DNA of 64,000 bases from UBA7477 sp045602925. Lineage in GTDB: Bacteria; Bacillota; Clostridia; Oscillospirales; Ruminococcaceae. The notes beneath the pieces are model-generated. The model did not search any database and was not told the origin of the DNA. It saw only the letters and a program-made list of their open reading frames with translations. Made by a program: the position numbers and the translations under genes. The stretch covers positions 1 through 64,000 of the forward strand of contig JAZSCN010000021.1 in NCBI GenBank assembly GCA_045602925.1, read 5' to 3'. The stretch's first letter is position 1. Each line of letters opens with the position of its first letter. Positions 51,501 through 59,793 of this stretch are shown piece by piece.

Positions 51501-51551
51501 CCTCACATGCTCTCGCTCATTGAAGAAGGCATAGCTCCACTTGGATTTTAA
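48530..51551 (+). pseudogene. Propeller sensor/HD-GYP protein interrupted by a frameshift
   Basis: From the TTG at 48530 (GGGGGGA site) a signal sequence is followed by two-component-regulator propeller repeats (GYIWIGSYGGLIRYDG, GRLWIGTNDKGVYVMQ, GNIWLASTSNGVIKM). The frame stops at 50374. One A fewer in the A7 run at 50365-50371 would continue into NVKVRSYGIEHGL, a Y_Y_Y-type domain, one membrane helix (near 50870) and an HD-GYP domain: HSIRVAYYSR, LLHDIGKIGVPD, HHEKYDGSGY. The intact form would be an about 1000-residue sensor that degrades c-di-GMP. Whether it is dead, recoded by slippage, or a sequence error cannot be decided here. Confidence 0.82.
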
Positions 51552-51560
51552 GCAAACAAA

Positions 51561-51586
51561 AATCACCGAGAAAGCTCTCGGTGATT
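51561..51586. terminator. Bidirectional terminator
   Basis: AATCACCGAG and CTCGGTGATT pair with a short loop and run into TTTTTTG on the plus strand. It separates convergent genes. Confidence 0.85.
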
Positions 51587-51621
51587 TTTTGTATCTTGTG
51601 TAATTCTAACTTGTCTAAAGG

Positions 51622-53001
51622 CTACATAACCTTGTTGTTCTTCATATAGCCTGAGGTGTACTCATAAGGGGTGAGGAAGTATGACCACGCACCGTACTTG
51701 CTATAGCAGCCGGTTTCCATAATGTAGGTCACTCCGTCGATATCAACCTCTAGCCAGAAGTGCTGCCAACGACTTGAGCCTGTCGCATTACAACGATATC
51801 CCTTGACCATTCTTACATCATAGCCCATACAAGCCATCATAGCAGCCAGTGCGCCGTTATACTGCAGGCATTGACCATACTGGTTCTTGTATATAGCTGT
51901 TACCCACGATGATGAAACCTTATTATAATCGTAGCCGTAATCGCTGTTCATGTTAATCCACTCAAGTGTGTAGCGCAGTCTCTCCTGTCTTGTCATGCCG
52001 GTATAGTTCTTGGCAAACTGGTCGAGAATCTTCTTGTCGGCTGCACTGATTTTATATGTCCATTCGAGCTTGGTTGTACTTCCCTGTGCGTCATACACCT
52101 TGACCTCGTTATGTCTCTTAGAGAGGTCGACAGAATTTAAGAGTATATCTATCTCGTCTGCGTAACAGATGTTACTGTACTCGCCGTAATACCACTTGTT
52201 TGCTGCATCACGATATGGTGCAACCTTGTAAGTATAGTAATTGCCTATCTTTGCAGTCTTGTCAACATAGCTTGTACCGGTGAGCTTCTTTAAGAGCTTA
52301 TATTCGCCACCGTTTTCACTTCTGTAAAGCTTGTAGCCGTCAGCTCTGACATTCTTATCCCATGAAAGCTTGGTTCCACCTGTGGTGCTACCTGCAATCT
52401 TGAGTGTAGGAATTGTAGCCTTAGTAACGCAGGCCTTCTGAACAACATTACTTGAATAGCCCTTGCCGTTCTTGTCATAAACTACGCCCTTTATCTTATA
52501 GTAATAAGCACCGAACTGCTTAAGTCCGCTGTCGTAGTAATAAGGAACAGTAGTCTTTGCGTGGTAAACATACTTTGAGCCATTGTAACGATAGATGTGG
52601 TACTCATCGCTGCCGATGTCTGTCCAGGACATCTTGACCTTAGTTTCTGAAATAGCTCTGCCGTAGATAACGTCGATTGTGCCGACGGTAATCTTGTAGC
52701 TGATAGCGTCCTCCATAGTACCGCTGTAATCACCGATAAACTCGATATCGGCTGTTACATTACCGATTCTGTCCGAAGGGTTAACTACCTTGAAATCGAC
52801 ATTCTGTATGAGCGTATTTCCGTCATAGGTAAGCTCAACCACCGGGTCTTTCTCAAAAGTTGTGCTTGAAACTCCGACGATTTCAACCTTAGTAGCATCA
52901 ATCTCGGTTGCGATACCTGCTGCAATTGCAACCAGGCTCTGTGCTGAAAATGACAGCATCATAACAACTGCCAGAAGCAGCGTACATACTCGTTTTTTCA
53001 T
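51622..53001 (-). CDS. Secreted transglutaminase-like protein with FN3 domains
   Basis: 459 residues. The signal peptide is MKKRVCTLLLAVVMMLSFSA. Next come an all-beta segment (residues 35-105) and two fibronectin-III-like domains (about 110-290), as shown by KMSWTDIGSDEYHIYRY and KLSWDKNVRADGYKLYRSEN. A transglutaminase-like domain follows: YGQCLQYNGALAAMM with the Cys near residue 375, and WQHFWLEVDIDGVTYIMETG with the His and an acidic residue. The third triad member may be Glu rather than Asp. It could cross-link or process cell-wall or surface proteins. AGGAGAG precedes the ATG. Monocistronic. Confidence 0.85.
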   Translation of the reverse strand: MKKRVCTLLLAVVMMLSFSAQSLVAIAAGIATEIDATKVEIVGVSSTTFEKDPVVELTYDGNTLIQNVDFKVVNPSDRIGNVTADIEFIGDYSGTMEDAISYKITVGTIDVIYGRAISETKVKMSWTDIGSDEYHIYRYNGSKYVYHAKTTVPYYYDSGLKQFGAYYYKIKGVVYDKNGKGYSSNVVQKACVTKATIPTLKIAGSTTGGTKLSWDKNVRADGYKLYRSENGGEYKLLKKLTGTSYVDKTAKIGNYYTYKVAPYRDAANKWYYGEYSNICYADEIDILLNSVDLSKRHNEVKVYDAQGSTTKLEWTYKISAADKKILDQFAKNYTGMTRQERLRYTLEWINMNSDYGYDYNKVSSSWVTAIYKNQYGQCLQYNGALAAMMACMGYDVRMVKGYRCNATGSSRWQHFWLEVDIDGVTYIMETGCYSKYGAWSYFLTPYEYTSGYMKNNKVM

Positions 53002-53122
53002 ATTACTCTCTCCTAATTTGTCTCTCTGTTGTTTATCGTATACAATAATTATAACACTTCACCACATACAATACAAGCACCATATTCTACAAAAAAGAAC
53101 ATAGTGCTTTGGTGATTAAGTC

Positions 53123-54091
53123 TTAATACAAAATGGGCAGCGCTTCCTTTGTTACGGTACAATCGGAATTATAAATGTCTCTTAAAACTTCGTTTGTTGT
53201 GTATTTTTCAGTAAGGCAAAAATCGTGCGACCATGTCATAAAGCTTACCCAACCGACCTTTTCGGCCACTATATTTTTGGGGTGTGGCAGAGTACCGGTT
53301 TCACCTATAAGCATAAGCTTTGCCTTGTCTGAAAGTCCTAAAAGAGCGTTATACATATCTGCCCTCGAGGCGTGGTCGTGCTCCGGCGGATACATATCTC
53401 TTGAGATTATATCCACGACATCATCGCCCGGATAGTGCGTCTTTTCTGTTCCGTTGAACACCCATATAAGCGAATCTAAGTGGTGTATATTTACAAAGCG
53501 CTCGTACATGATTCTCCACAGCTTTTTGAAGACCTCGCCACCCTTTGCTCCCCACCAGAACCAATCGCCCTCACATTCGTGAAGAGGTCGCCAGAGTATC
53601 GGGATTTCTCTATCGCAAAACGGTCTTAGCAGACCTGCCATATAATCTATATCAGATATAAGAGCCTTATTTTCATCCGTTCCGTCAATCACAGCAAGCG
53701 ACGCGTCGAAGCTTGTGTTGGCTGTATAAAACGACTTAGAACGCCCATACAGCGGCGAAAACCAATGCCAAGTGAATGTGATAAGTCCCTTGCTTTCTGC
53801 CCACTCCCACGCCCTTTTAAGCGTGCCGAGGTTATCGCTTACCTCATCCATGCACTCTTTGTCGGTGTCAAGGTAATTTATGTTGGGAGAATATGATAAA
53901 AGCTCAAAGCCCAGTAGTGCAGGGAGCTTGCCTGTCACGTTCTTTATGTGGTAAAGCTCCTCTTGTGCCATGCTCTGAGTATGCTGACCTGCTATAACCT
54001 TCTTGCCGGTAATGTCAAAAAGATACTTCAGTACTCTTTTTACGCTGTCTGTTGCATTTTTGTTCGTCGGTGTAAAGTCAATATCACGCAT
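53123..54091 (-). CDS. GH26 beta-mannanase-type glycosidase, no signal peptide
   Basis: 322 residues from the ATG with GAGGG upstream. GH26 hallmarks are the opening IAGQHTQSM, TFTWHWFSP, ILWRPLHECEGDWFWWG with the acid/base Glu near residue 175, and LMLIGETGTLP with the nucleophile Glu near residue 275. The family hydrolyses beta-1,4-mannans (some members beta-1,3-xylan or mixed glucan). The lack of a signal peptide points to a cytoplasmic enzyme acting on imported oligosaccharides, unlike most GH26 mannanases. It follows an MBL-fold gene by 12 bp. Confidence 0.92.
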   Translation of the reverse strand: MRDIDFTPTNKNATDSVKRVLKYLFDITGKKVIAGQHTQSMAQEELYHIKNVTGKLPALLGFELLSYSPNINYLDTDKECMDEVSDNLGTLKRAWEWAESKGLITFTWHWFSPLYGRSKSFYTANTSFDASLAVIDGTDENKALISDIDYMAGLLRPFCDREIPILWRPLHECEGDWFWWGAKGGEVFKKLWRIMYERFVNIHHLDSLIWVFNGTEKTHYPGDDVVDIISRDMYPPEHDHASRADMYNALLGLSDKAKLMLIGETGTLPHPKNIVAEKVGWVSFMTWSHDFCLTEKYTTNEVLRDIYNSDCTVTKEALPILY

Positions 54092-54103
54092 AACGTTATC
54101 CCT

Positions 54104-54886
54104 CTAAATTTCAAGTGTATCCCCGGAGCGTATGTAGCAAAGTCTGTCGCCCATGATTTTCTCGAGCACCTCATACTGTGCCTCTTCGGTGCAATGCCCG
54201 GTGTAATAGCTCGTTTTAACTGTCATAAGCTTTTGTGCCGAGGCCCGAAGCTCCTCGCTGTCCGGTGCAAGCTTCATAAAGTGGAAGCCACCCACCAAGA
54301 CGTCTGCCTTAAAATACTCCGAGAGCCCCACGACGCCTCTATGCGAACAACCACTTATTAGTATTCTTCTGCTATTTTCTTCAATTAAAAGATACACCTC
54401 GTGCCTGAAGTCATCGGGGATTTTTCCACTATCCGTGAGCCTTGTAAGCCCATACGGAACAGACGGATAGGCAAGCTTTGTATCATTTGCAGCATAGAGA
54501 GTGAGCCCGTCGCCAAGCTTCGTTTTCTCATGGATTTTTACAAGCCTGTCGCTAGCCTCTAAGCTTTTGTCGACACCGATAAACTTGTCCTCTGCATTGT
54601 AATGCTCTCCAAAAGCGAACTCGCTCATATACACGCTCGCCTTGTCATTCTCACGAAGAAAGAGCCCCATTCCACCGCTGTGGTCATAATGCCCGTGCGA
54701 CAAAACCGCCGTATCGACCTTAGACAAATCGACACCCAGAACTCTTGCGTTTTTATAAAAAACATCAGTCTGCCCCATATCGAAAAGGAGCCTTCTGCCG
54801 TTTGCTTCAATATATAACGAAAGTCCGTGCTCGCAGGCAAATTCACTGCTCCTTGCTGTATTCTCACAAAGCACCTTTATGAGCAT
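54104..54886 (-). CDS. MBL-fold metallohydrolase, MJ0296/DHPS-like type
   Basis: 260 residues. The metal site is intact: SHGHYDHSGG (HxHxDH) near residue 63, SGCSHRG near 180 and YYTGHCT near 230. The layout, with a long insert after the first motif, matches a family sometimes annotated as 7,8-dihydropterin-6-methyl-4-(beta-D-ribofuranosyl)aminobenzene-5'-phosphate synthase; its function in clostridia is unsettled. AAGGAG precedes the ATG. The GH26 gene follows 12 bp downstream, probably in the same transcript. Confidence 0.85.
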   Translation of the reverse strand: MLIKVLCENTARSSEFACEHGLSLYIEANGRRLLFDMGQTDVFYKNARVLGVDLSKVDTAVLSHGHYDHSGGMGLFLRENDKASVYMSEFAFGEHYNAEDKFIGVDKSLEASDRLVKIHEKTKLGDGLTLYAANDTKLAYPSVPYGLTRLTDSGKIPDDFRHEVYLLIEENSRRILISGCSHRGVVGLSEYFKADVLVGGFHFMKLAPDSEELRASAQKLMTVKTSYYTGHCTEEAQYEVLEKIMGDRLCYIRSGDTLEI

Positions 54887-54930
54887 CTAAATCATCTCCT
54901 TAGCTGTTATTGATATATTAAGCCAAAGCC

Positions 54931-55572
54931 TTATCGCTTCCCTATCTTTTTGAAAAGCCTTACGCAAAGCTTTACTGTCACGCCGACGAATACAGCCGAT
55001 AGAATTGTTCCCTCTCTTATTCCGACAATTTTAAAGTTAAAGAACAAGAGCGACAGCAACAGAGCAACAAGCACATAGGTTATATCAAGAGCAATTTTCA
55101 CATTGCCGAAATCCTTGTGCAGAGTATCCGATACAGCCTTTACGAAAGCTTCGCCTGAATTCATAATTACATCAGCAACTACCGTGAGCGCAATGCCAAA
55201 GCCCAGCACGGCTATCCCTATAGCCACCATAGAAAGCCTTGCAGGGTAAGCCTTTACCGGTATAATAGAAACCAGCTCCAGTCCTAAGTCAGTAAACCAG
55301 CCGAACAAGAAGGATAGTGGCACCTGGAGAAGCTGTATAAGCTTAAACCTGCTTCTTAAAACGATTATCTGGCCCACTATGAGCGTGCAGTTCCATGCAA
55401 TAAGCCATTGTCCAAGAGTAAGAAACGAAAGCTTTATGCTCACCACATTCGGTATTGAAGAAATCGGCGTAACGCCTAATCCGCCATGCTTTGTAAAGGC
55501 AACACCAAGCGCCGAAAAGAACAGTCCTACTATAAATAGCAGGTATCTTTTTGCAATCTCTTTTTTGCCCAT
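54931..55572 (-). CDS. YitT/YczE-like membrane protein (DUF6198 type)
   Basis: 213 residues with five or six helices. KRYLLFIVGLFFSALGVAFT and GGLGVTPISSIPNVVS are characteristic of the YczE/DUF6198 family, and VVADVIMNSGEAFVKAVSDT lies in the second half. No transported substrate is established for the family. AAAGGAG precedes the ATG. It lies 44 bp upstream of the MBL-fold gene on the same strand and may be the first gene of that transcript. Confidence 0.82.
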   Translation of the reverse strand: MGKKEIAKRYLLFIVGLFFSALGVAFTKHGGLGVTPISSIPNVVSIKLSFLTLGQWLIAWNCTLIVGQIIVLRSRFKLIQLLQVPLSFLFGWFTDLGLELVSIIPVKAYPARLSMVAIGIAVLGFGIALTVVADVIMNSGEAFVKAVSDTLHKDFGNVKIALDITYVLVALLLSLLFFNFKIVGIREGTILSAVFVGVTVKLCVRLFKKIGKR

Positions 55573-55682
55573 ACATATAACTCCTTTGCAGCCACGCCCA
55601 TGTATTTCAGCGTGGTTTAACTCTTGTCAGAATAATTATATCACATCTTCCCTACCGTTTCAATGTTTTTAGTGCATACAAA

Positions 55683-55815
55683 AGCCTCCCCACTTTTTAT
55701 TACAGTGAGGAGGCTTACCCCTATAAGTTTTCACACTAAGGCTTATATTTATTCTCTAGCTCTCTTTTTGTATACTTCTAAACATAGCTTTTAATTACAC
55801 CTATTATAGCCCAAA
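55683..55815 (-). ncRNA. Possible small transcript between two operons
   Basis: The minus strand has a TATAAT at 55803-55808 (weak -35), about 85 nt without a real reading frame, and then a strong terminator hairpin (AAGCCTCCTCACT with AAGTGGGGAGGCTT) followed by TTTTG. It lies between the dGTPase and YitT-like genes and ends before the next promoter. The rest of the 390-bp gap holds only the dGTPase terminator and the YitT promoter region. Confidence 0.25.
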
Positions 55816-55915
55816 AATGCCGTCAACAAATTTTCGTCAAGCTGCTGTTTTTCAAATCCAGAAGGCGTATGCTCGCACTAAGCTGTACGGTTTTGCGACT
55901 AAGTTGCCACACAAA

Positions 55916-55945
55916 ACCTCCGACACTACATAAAGCATCAGAGGT
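55916..55945 (-). terminator. Terminator of the dGTPase gene
   Basis: ACCTCTGA and TCGGAGGT pair (one G-U) on the minus strand and are followed by TTTGTG. Confidence 0.6.
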
Positions 55946-55961
55946 CTCGATATGTTTCTAA

Positions 55962-57173
55962 TTAATCTTCAAAGTAAGACTTATACTCAAGCTTGTATTT
56001 TGAATCAGGGAAAAGCAGCTTGTAAAGCTCTATGAAATAGTCATCCGTCATACTTGCGATATAGTCTACGACTACCTGGTTTGGATCTTCCTTCAGGTAG
56101 TCAAAGTCGCTGTAGTAACGAAGGCCGTTTTGTATACCTTGAATATGGTGCCTAAAGATTACCGAGTCTGTGTTTTCGTTTTTCAAATCGTCAAGCAGCT
56201 TGTAATAAAGCTGTGTAAACATCGGCTTTATCTGGCTGTCGTAGAGCTCGTTTACCTTGTCGCTGAAATATATATGCTGATAATTCTCGCTCTTTGCAGT
56301 TTTAAGGTCTGAAAACGCCTTGTCGCTAAGCTTAATGTAGTCCTTACCATAACTGTTGCTCACAATATCTACGATGAGATTGTTTATCATTTCTGCATTT
56401 TTCTGCCCTATAAAATCAGATGAAAAGCTAAACGACTCGTCTATGATATTAGCAGTAACGGCGTCCTGCCTGTCCTTTCCGATATAGGCGATAATGTCGC
56501 TTATTCTCACAACACAGCCCTCTAAGGTCATCGGCACGAGCCTTTTTATAGCGTCGCCACCTTCGGTATAGCAAGCCTCGACACGCTCATCGTACTCATC
56601 AAAGCCGGTCAGAGTGCACGGCTTATATTCCTCAAGCTCAAATTCACCGTTATGACACAATATACCGTCGAGCACCTGCAGGCTGATATTTCGCTTATAG
56701 AGAATATCGAGCGCTCTTGTGCTGTGCACGTTGTGGTTAAAGTATCTTCCCGTTTCGCCTTGCAAAAGCTCAGAAAGAAACCTCTCTCCTGCGTGACCAA
56801 ACGGCGTATGACCGATATCGTGGCCTAAGGCGATTGCTTCAATAAGGTCAAGCTCCAAGCCGAGCAGTCTACCGATATTTCTCGCAATTCTCGAAACGAG
56901 CTGAACGTGGAGACCCCTTCTTGTTATATCGTCATTGCTGTATAGAGAAAGAACCTGCGTCTTGTCATTGTATCTGTTGTATAGTGGCAGGTGCAAAATC
57001 TTGTCTATATCTCTTGAATAGGAAGGTCTTAAAAGCGAGGACTTGTCCTTGCTCATATCTCGGCGCAACGCGTCACCGGGCAGCGCCCTGAACGGATTTT
57101 CCCAGCCGTTTTCCATATCGCTTAAAATCTGCTTTTCTACCTCTGCGTCAAGCTGATGATATTTAAGTGCCAT
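55962..57173 (-). CDS. dgt: dGTP triphosphohydrolase-like HD protein
   Basis: 403 residues from the ATG with AGGAGGG upstream; 24 in-frame codons further upstream are not used. HD-domain motifs are HVQLVSRIARNIGRLLGLEL, ALGHDIGHTPFGHAGE with the metal-binding His-Asp near residue 125, and VVRISDIIAYIGKDRQD with the distal Asp. It matches the Dgt family that hydrolyses dNTPs to nucleosides and triphosphate, often in response to other dNTPs. Its own terminator follows. The C-terminal 150 residues are helical and typical. Confidence 0.9.
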   Translation of the reverse strand: MALKYHQLDAEVEKQILSDMENGWENPFRALPGDALRRDMSKDKSSLLRPSYSRDIDKILHLPLYNRYNDKTQVLSLYSNDDITRRGLHVQLVSRIARNIGRLLGLELDLIEAIALGHDIGHTPFGHAGERFLSELLQGETGRYFNHNVHSTRALDILYKRNISLQVLDGILCHNGEFELEEYKPCTLTGFDEYDERVEACYTEGGDAIKRLVPMTLEGCVVRISDIIAYIGKDRQDAVTANIIDESFSFSSDFIGQKNAEMINNLIVDIVSNSYGKDYIKLSDKAFSDLKTAKSENYQHIYFSDKVNELYDSQIKPMFTQLYYKLLDDLKNENTDSVIFRHHIQGIQNGLRYYSDFDYLKEDPNQVVVDYIASMTDDYFIELYKLLFPDSKYKLEYKSYFED

Positions 57174-57414
57174 AGCCTTCCCTCCTTTTGTTGACAGGTA
57201 TAAGTTATCAGTCCATCTGCGTTTTATTATACCATACAATCCCACAAAAGTAAAGAAATCGCAAGTCTGCCAAAACGCAAAAACCTCGCCTTTTCAGCAA
57301 AGGAAGTGTAAAACATCCGCAATCACTTACAGCAAAAGCGTTCGCCTTTAGCGATTGCTTTTTGAGTACCGAAATGATATAATAAGGTTATATTTATAAA
57401 AGAGGCGTAAAGTA

Positions 57415-57972
57415 ATGTTTAAATTATTTCTGACTTTTTTAAAAATCGGATTGTTTACATTCGGTGGTGGCTACGCCATGATTGCAAACATACGAGAAGT
57501 TGTTGTAGATAAGAAAAAATGGCTGAGCGAAGATGAGCTTTTACAGGTAATTACAATCGCTGAATCTACGCCGGGCCCTATTGCCATAAACCTTGCAACC
57601 TATGTTGGCTACAAGCGCAAAGGAGTCCGTGGAAGTATTATGTCAACTCTCGGTGTAACAGTACCATCGCTTGTTATAATATATATTATCTCGCTTTTTC
57701 TTGATGCGTTTATGGAAAACAAATTTGTCGCCTATGCTTTTGTAGGAATCAAATGTGCTGTTGCCTTTCTTATTCTAAAAGCAGGACTTCAAATGCTGAA
57801 GAAAATTCCGAAAAACAAAATTGCAGCTGTAGTTTTTATTGCAGTATTTGTTGCAATGCTGTGCTTTGAGATTTTCGCGGTTGATTTCAGCTCGATTATT
57901 CTCATTCTTATGGGAGGGGTTATCGGCATTATCGTTTACGCCTTGCCCCAAAAAGAGGAGAGTAAGAAATGA
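57415..57972 (+). CDS. Chromate transporter, first half-size subunit
   Basis: 185 residues with five to six helices. KIGLFTFGGGYAMIANI and ESTPGPIAINLATYVGY are the CHR-domain signatures. Short CHR proteins work as a pair encoded by adjacent genes; the second overlaps by 4 bp (ATGA). They move chromate or a related oxyanion; in anaerobes without chromate exposure the natural substrate is unclear. GAGG precedes the ATG. Confidence 0.92.
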   Translation: MFKLFLTFLKIGLFTFGGGYAMIANIREVVVDKKKWLSEDELLQVITIAESTPGPIAINLATYVGYKRKGVRGSIMSTLGVTVPSLVIIYIISLFLDAFMENKFVAYAFVGIKCAVAFLILKAGLQMLKKIPKNKIAAVVFIAVFVAMLCFEIFAVDFSSIILILMGGVIGIIVYALPQKEESKK

Positions 57973-58547
57973 TTTATCTATTACTCTTTCTTGAATTTTT
58001 CAAAATAGGCTTGTTTTGTTTCGGTGGCGCATTCGGCATGTTGCCTCTGATTGAGCAAGCTGTCATAAAGTACGGCTGGCTTACCGAAAGCGAATTTTAC
58101 AATTTTGTCGGAATCTGCGAGTCAACTCCGGGGCCTATTGCCGTGAATATCGCAACCTATGTCGGCTCGGTGCAGGGTGGCTTACTTGGAAGCATATGTG
58201 CAACCATCGGTGTTGTGCTACCGTCTTTCTTGATTATTCTTCTTATAGCCTCAATACTGAAAAGATTTACGGATAATAGATTTTTCAAAGGCTTTATTCG
58301 AGGAGTTAATCCTGTCATCACGGCACTCATTCTTTCAACGGGCGTCATTTTGCTTGCTAAGACAATCGGGTTTATCAGCCTAAGCAAATGGAACTTTGAC
58401 ATAGTTTCTGCTGTGATTTTCGCCCTTATAGTTGCCGTACATTTTATTGTGAAAAAGTGCATTAAAAAGAAGCTGTCTGCTATTCAGATAATCCTTTTAT
58501 CAGCAGGATTGGGAATAGTCGTTTCAACACTTGCGGAGAAATTTTAA
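57969..58547 (+). CDS. Chromate transporter, second half-size subunit
   Basis: 192 residues with the same CHR pattern: KIGLFCFGGAFGMLPLIEQ and ESTPGPIAVNIATYVGS. The start overlaps the stop of the first subunit, and a GAGGAG site lies within that gene. The two halves differ enough to be an old duplication and are expected to insert with opposite topology. Confidence 0.92.
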   Translation: MIYLLLFLEFFKIGLFCFGGAFGMLPLIEQAVIKYGWLTESEFYNFVGICESTPGPIAVNIATYVGSVQGGLLGSICATIGVVLPSFLIILLIASILKRFTDNRFFKGFIRGVNPVITALILSTGVILLAKTIGFISLSKWNFDIVSAVIFALIVAVHFIVKKCIKKKLSAIQIILLSAGLGIVVSTLAEKF

Positions 58548-58668
58548 ATTTCACTGCCCCATTTCGCTTTGCACCTTCGAGAATTGCTTTTTCGGAGAGT
58601 AAGTGGTATAATTATGTAAAGAGCAAACTGCTCGATAAATCGGAATTTGTAGAGGAAATTTAATTTTT

Positions 58669-58830
58669 ATGAACAAAGAAGAATTGCATAATATGGAGGA
58701 TACCTCCGGCAACTATTGATCCTGCCGGAAACAAGGTCCTTACCGGATCTGAATATTATGAACGGTCCGCAGCGCTTCCGGTGTTCCAGCCGGAATTGCT
58801 GCGGATATTTATATACTTATCAATATATCA
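58669..58830 (+). pseudogene. Gene remnant, unidentified
   Basis: An ATG at 58669 opens a 16-codon frame (MNKEELHNMEDTSGNY). A second frame continues as TIDPAGNKVLTGSEYYERSA then LPVFQPELLRIFIYL, which looks protein-like. No clear ribosome binding site precedes the ATG. I read this as a decayed gene. It fills most of the 320-bp gap after the chromate transporter. Confidence 0.25.
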
Positions 58831-58832
58831 GA

Positions 58833-58867
58833 AATGCTCCCCGGAAGAAGGATATCCGGGGAGCATT
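58833..58867. terminator. Bidirectional terminator
   Basis: AATGCTCCCCGG and CCGGGGAGCATT form a perfect 12-bp stem followed by TTTTT on the plus strand. It ends the leftward HXXEE gene and anything read from the left. Confidence 0.8.
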
Positions 58868-58869
58868 TT

Positions 58870-59394
58870 TTATACTATGGGAGGCAGGCCTGTTTTTCTT
58901 GTGAACCAGCCTATCAGCTTTTGTGCAGCACGAAGATTGACTGCTACAGCTGCGGTGCCGATGACCATACCTGCGATAAGGAGAGCTGTGCTGACGTTAA
59001 GTGTGCACAGACACTTGTATATTATGTATATGCTTACAGGAAGGAATACAATGCTTGTAGCTGTGGCCGGGATGTATTTCCTGAGTGCAGCTGACTGTAG
59101 GAGATGTACTGCAAAGTGCAGGGTACAGCCTGTAAATCCGCCCAGCCAGAGACACCAGACCAGTTCGTTATCTGTCAGCATGGCTATAAGCGAGATCAGT
59201 GAGCATAACAGCAGTTCTTCAGCTACAGCAAGGGAAAATCCCTCTGTAGAGAAGTCTTTATAGGTCTTGAGCATGAATGGGAATTTTTGCTCAATCAGTT
59301 CTTTGTTCTTTCTGAGCCATATCCCGATACCGATTATTTCTTCCATGTCGTGTATGATGAATATTACCGGGAAAAGCCAAACGTATTTATCCAT
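58870..59394 (-). CDS. HXXEE-domain membrane protein
   Basis: 174 residues with five helices. The opening VWLFPVIFIIHDMEEIIG carries the HDMEE motif that defines the HXXEE family, and SLAVAEELLLCSLI and HFAVHLLQS supply the further His/Glu residues of the likely metal or active site. No function is known for the family. GGAG precedes the ATG. The gene sits between two decayed regions, so it may be part of an accessory segment. Confidence 0.85.
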   Translation of the reverse strand: MDKYVWLFPVIFIIHDMEEIIGIGIWLRKNKELIEQKFPFMLKTYKDFSTEGFSLAVAEELLLCSLISLIAMLTDNELVWCLWLGGFTGCTLHFAVHLLQSAALRKYIPATATSIVFLPVSIYIIYKCLCTLNVSTALLIAGMVIGTAAVAVNLRAAQKLIGWFTRKTGLPPIV

Positions 59395-59502
59395 ATATGT
59401 TCTCCGTTTTATGCTGATTTTATTGATGCGGTATGTATCTACAATTATATAATGTCAGCGGAGCTTTGTCAACCGCTTATTATTGTACGAGTACGGCTTT
59501 TC

Positions 59503-59598
59503 TTATTCCTCACTATCGGCTTCGTTCAGATGATTGACCTGCAAAATACACATTGTAAATACGCCCATCGTTCCGCCGAGAAAAATCAGCCAGCCCAT
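59503..59598 (-). CDS. 31-residue DUF3789-like membrane peptide, possibly a remnant
   Basis: It reads MGWLIFLGGTMGVFTMCILQ then VNHLNEADSEE. One helix with the GGxxGVxxMC pattern recalls DUF3789 peptides that travel with conjugative elements. The frame is open upstream with protein-like sequence (CNVVCRLAFEISCVRLGLQV) but without a start, and the ATG lacks a ribosome binding site. It is more likely the tail of a decayed gene. The rest of 59395-59793 shows no other coding signal. Confidence 0.35.
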   Translation of the reverse strand: MGWLIFLGGTMGVFTMCILQVNHLNEADSEE

Positions 59599-59748
59599 TA
59601 CTTGCAGTCCCAAGCGGACGCAGGATATCTCAAAGGCAAGCCTGCAGACCACGTTACACGCTTCTTAAAGAGCTGCAGCGGTGGAGAGGAAAGCACAATG
59701 GTTGATGTTCTCGTTAACATTGTCGGATGCCGAAAAAATTGAAACATA

Positions 59749-59778
59749 AAAGCACACCGATATAAATCAGTGTGCTTT
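59749..59778 (-). terminator. Terminator of the right-end ABC operon
   Basis: AAAGCACAC and GTGTGCTTT form the stem, and TTATGTTTC follows on the minus strand, just past the permease stop codon. Confidence 0.65.
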
Positions 59779-59793
59779 GTGATAAAATCCGGA

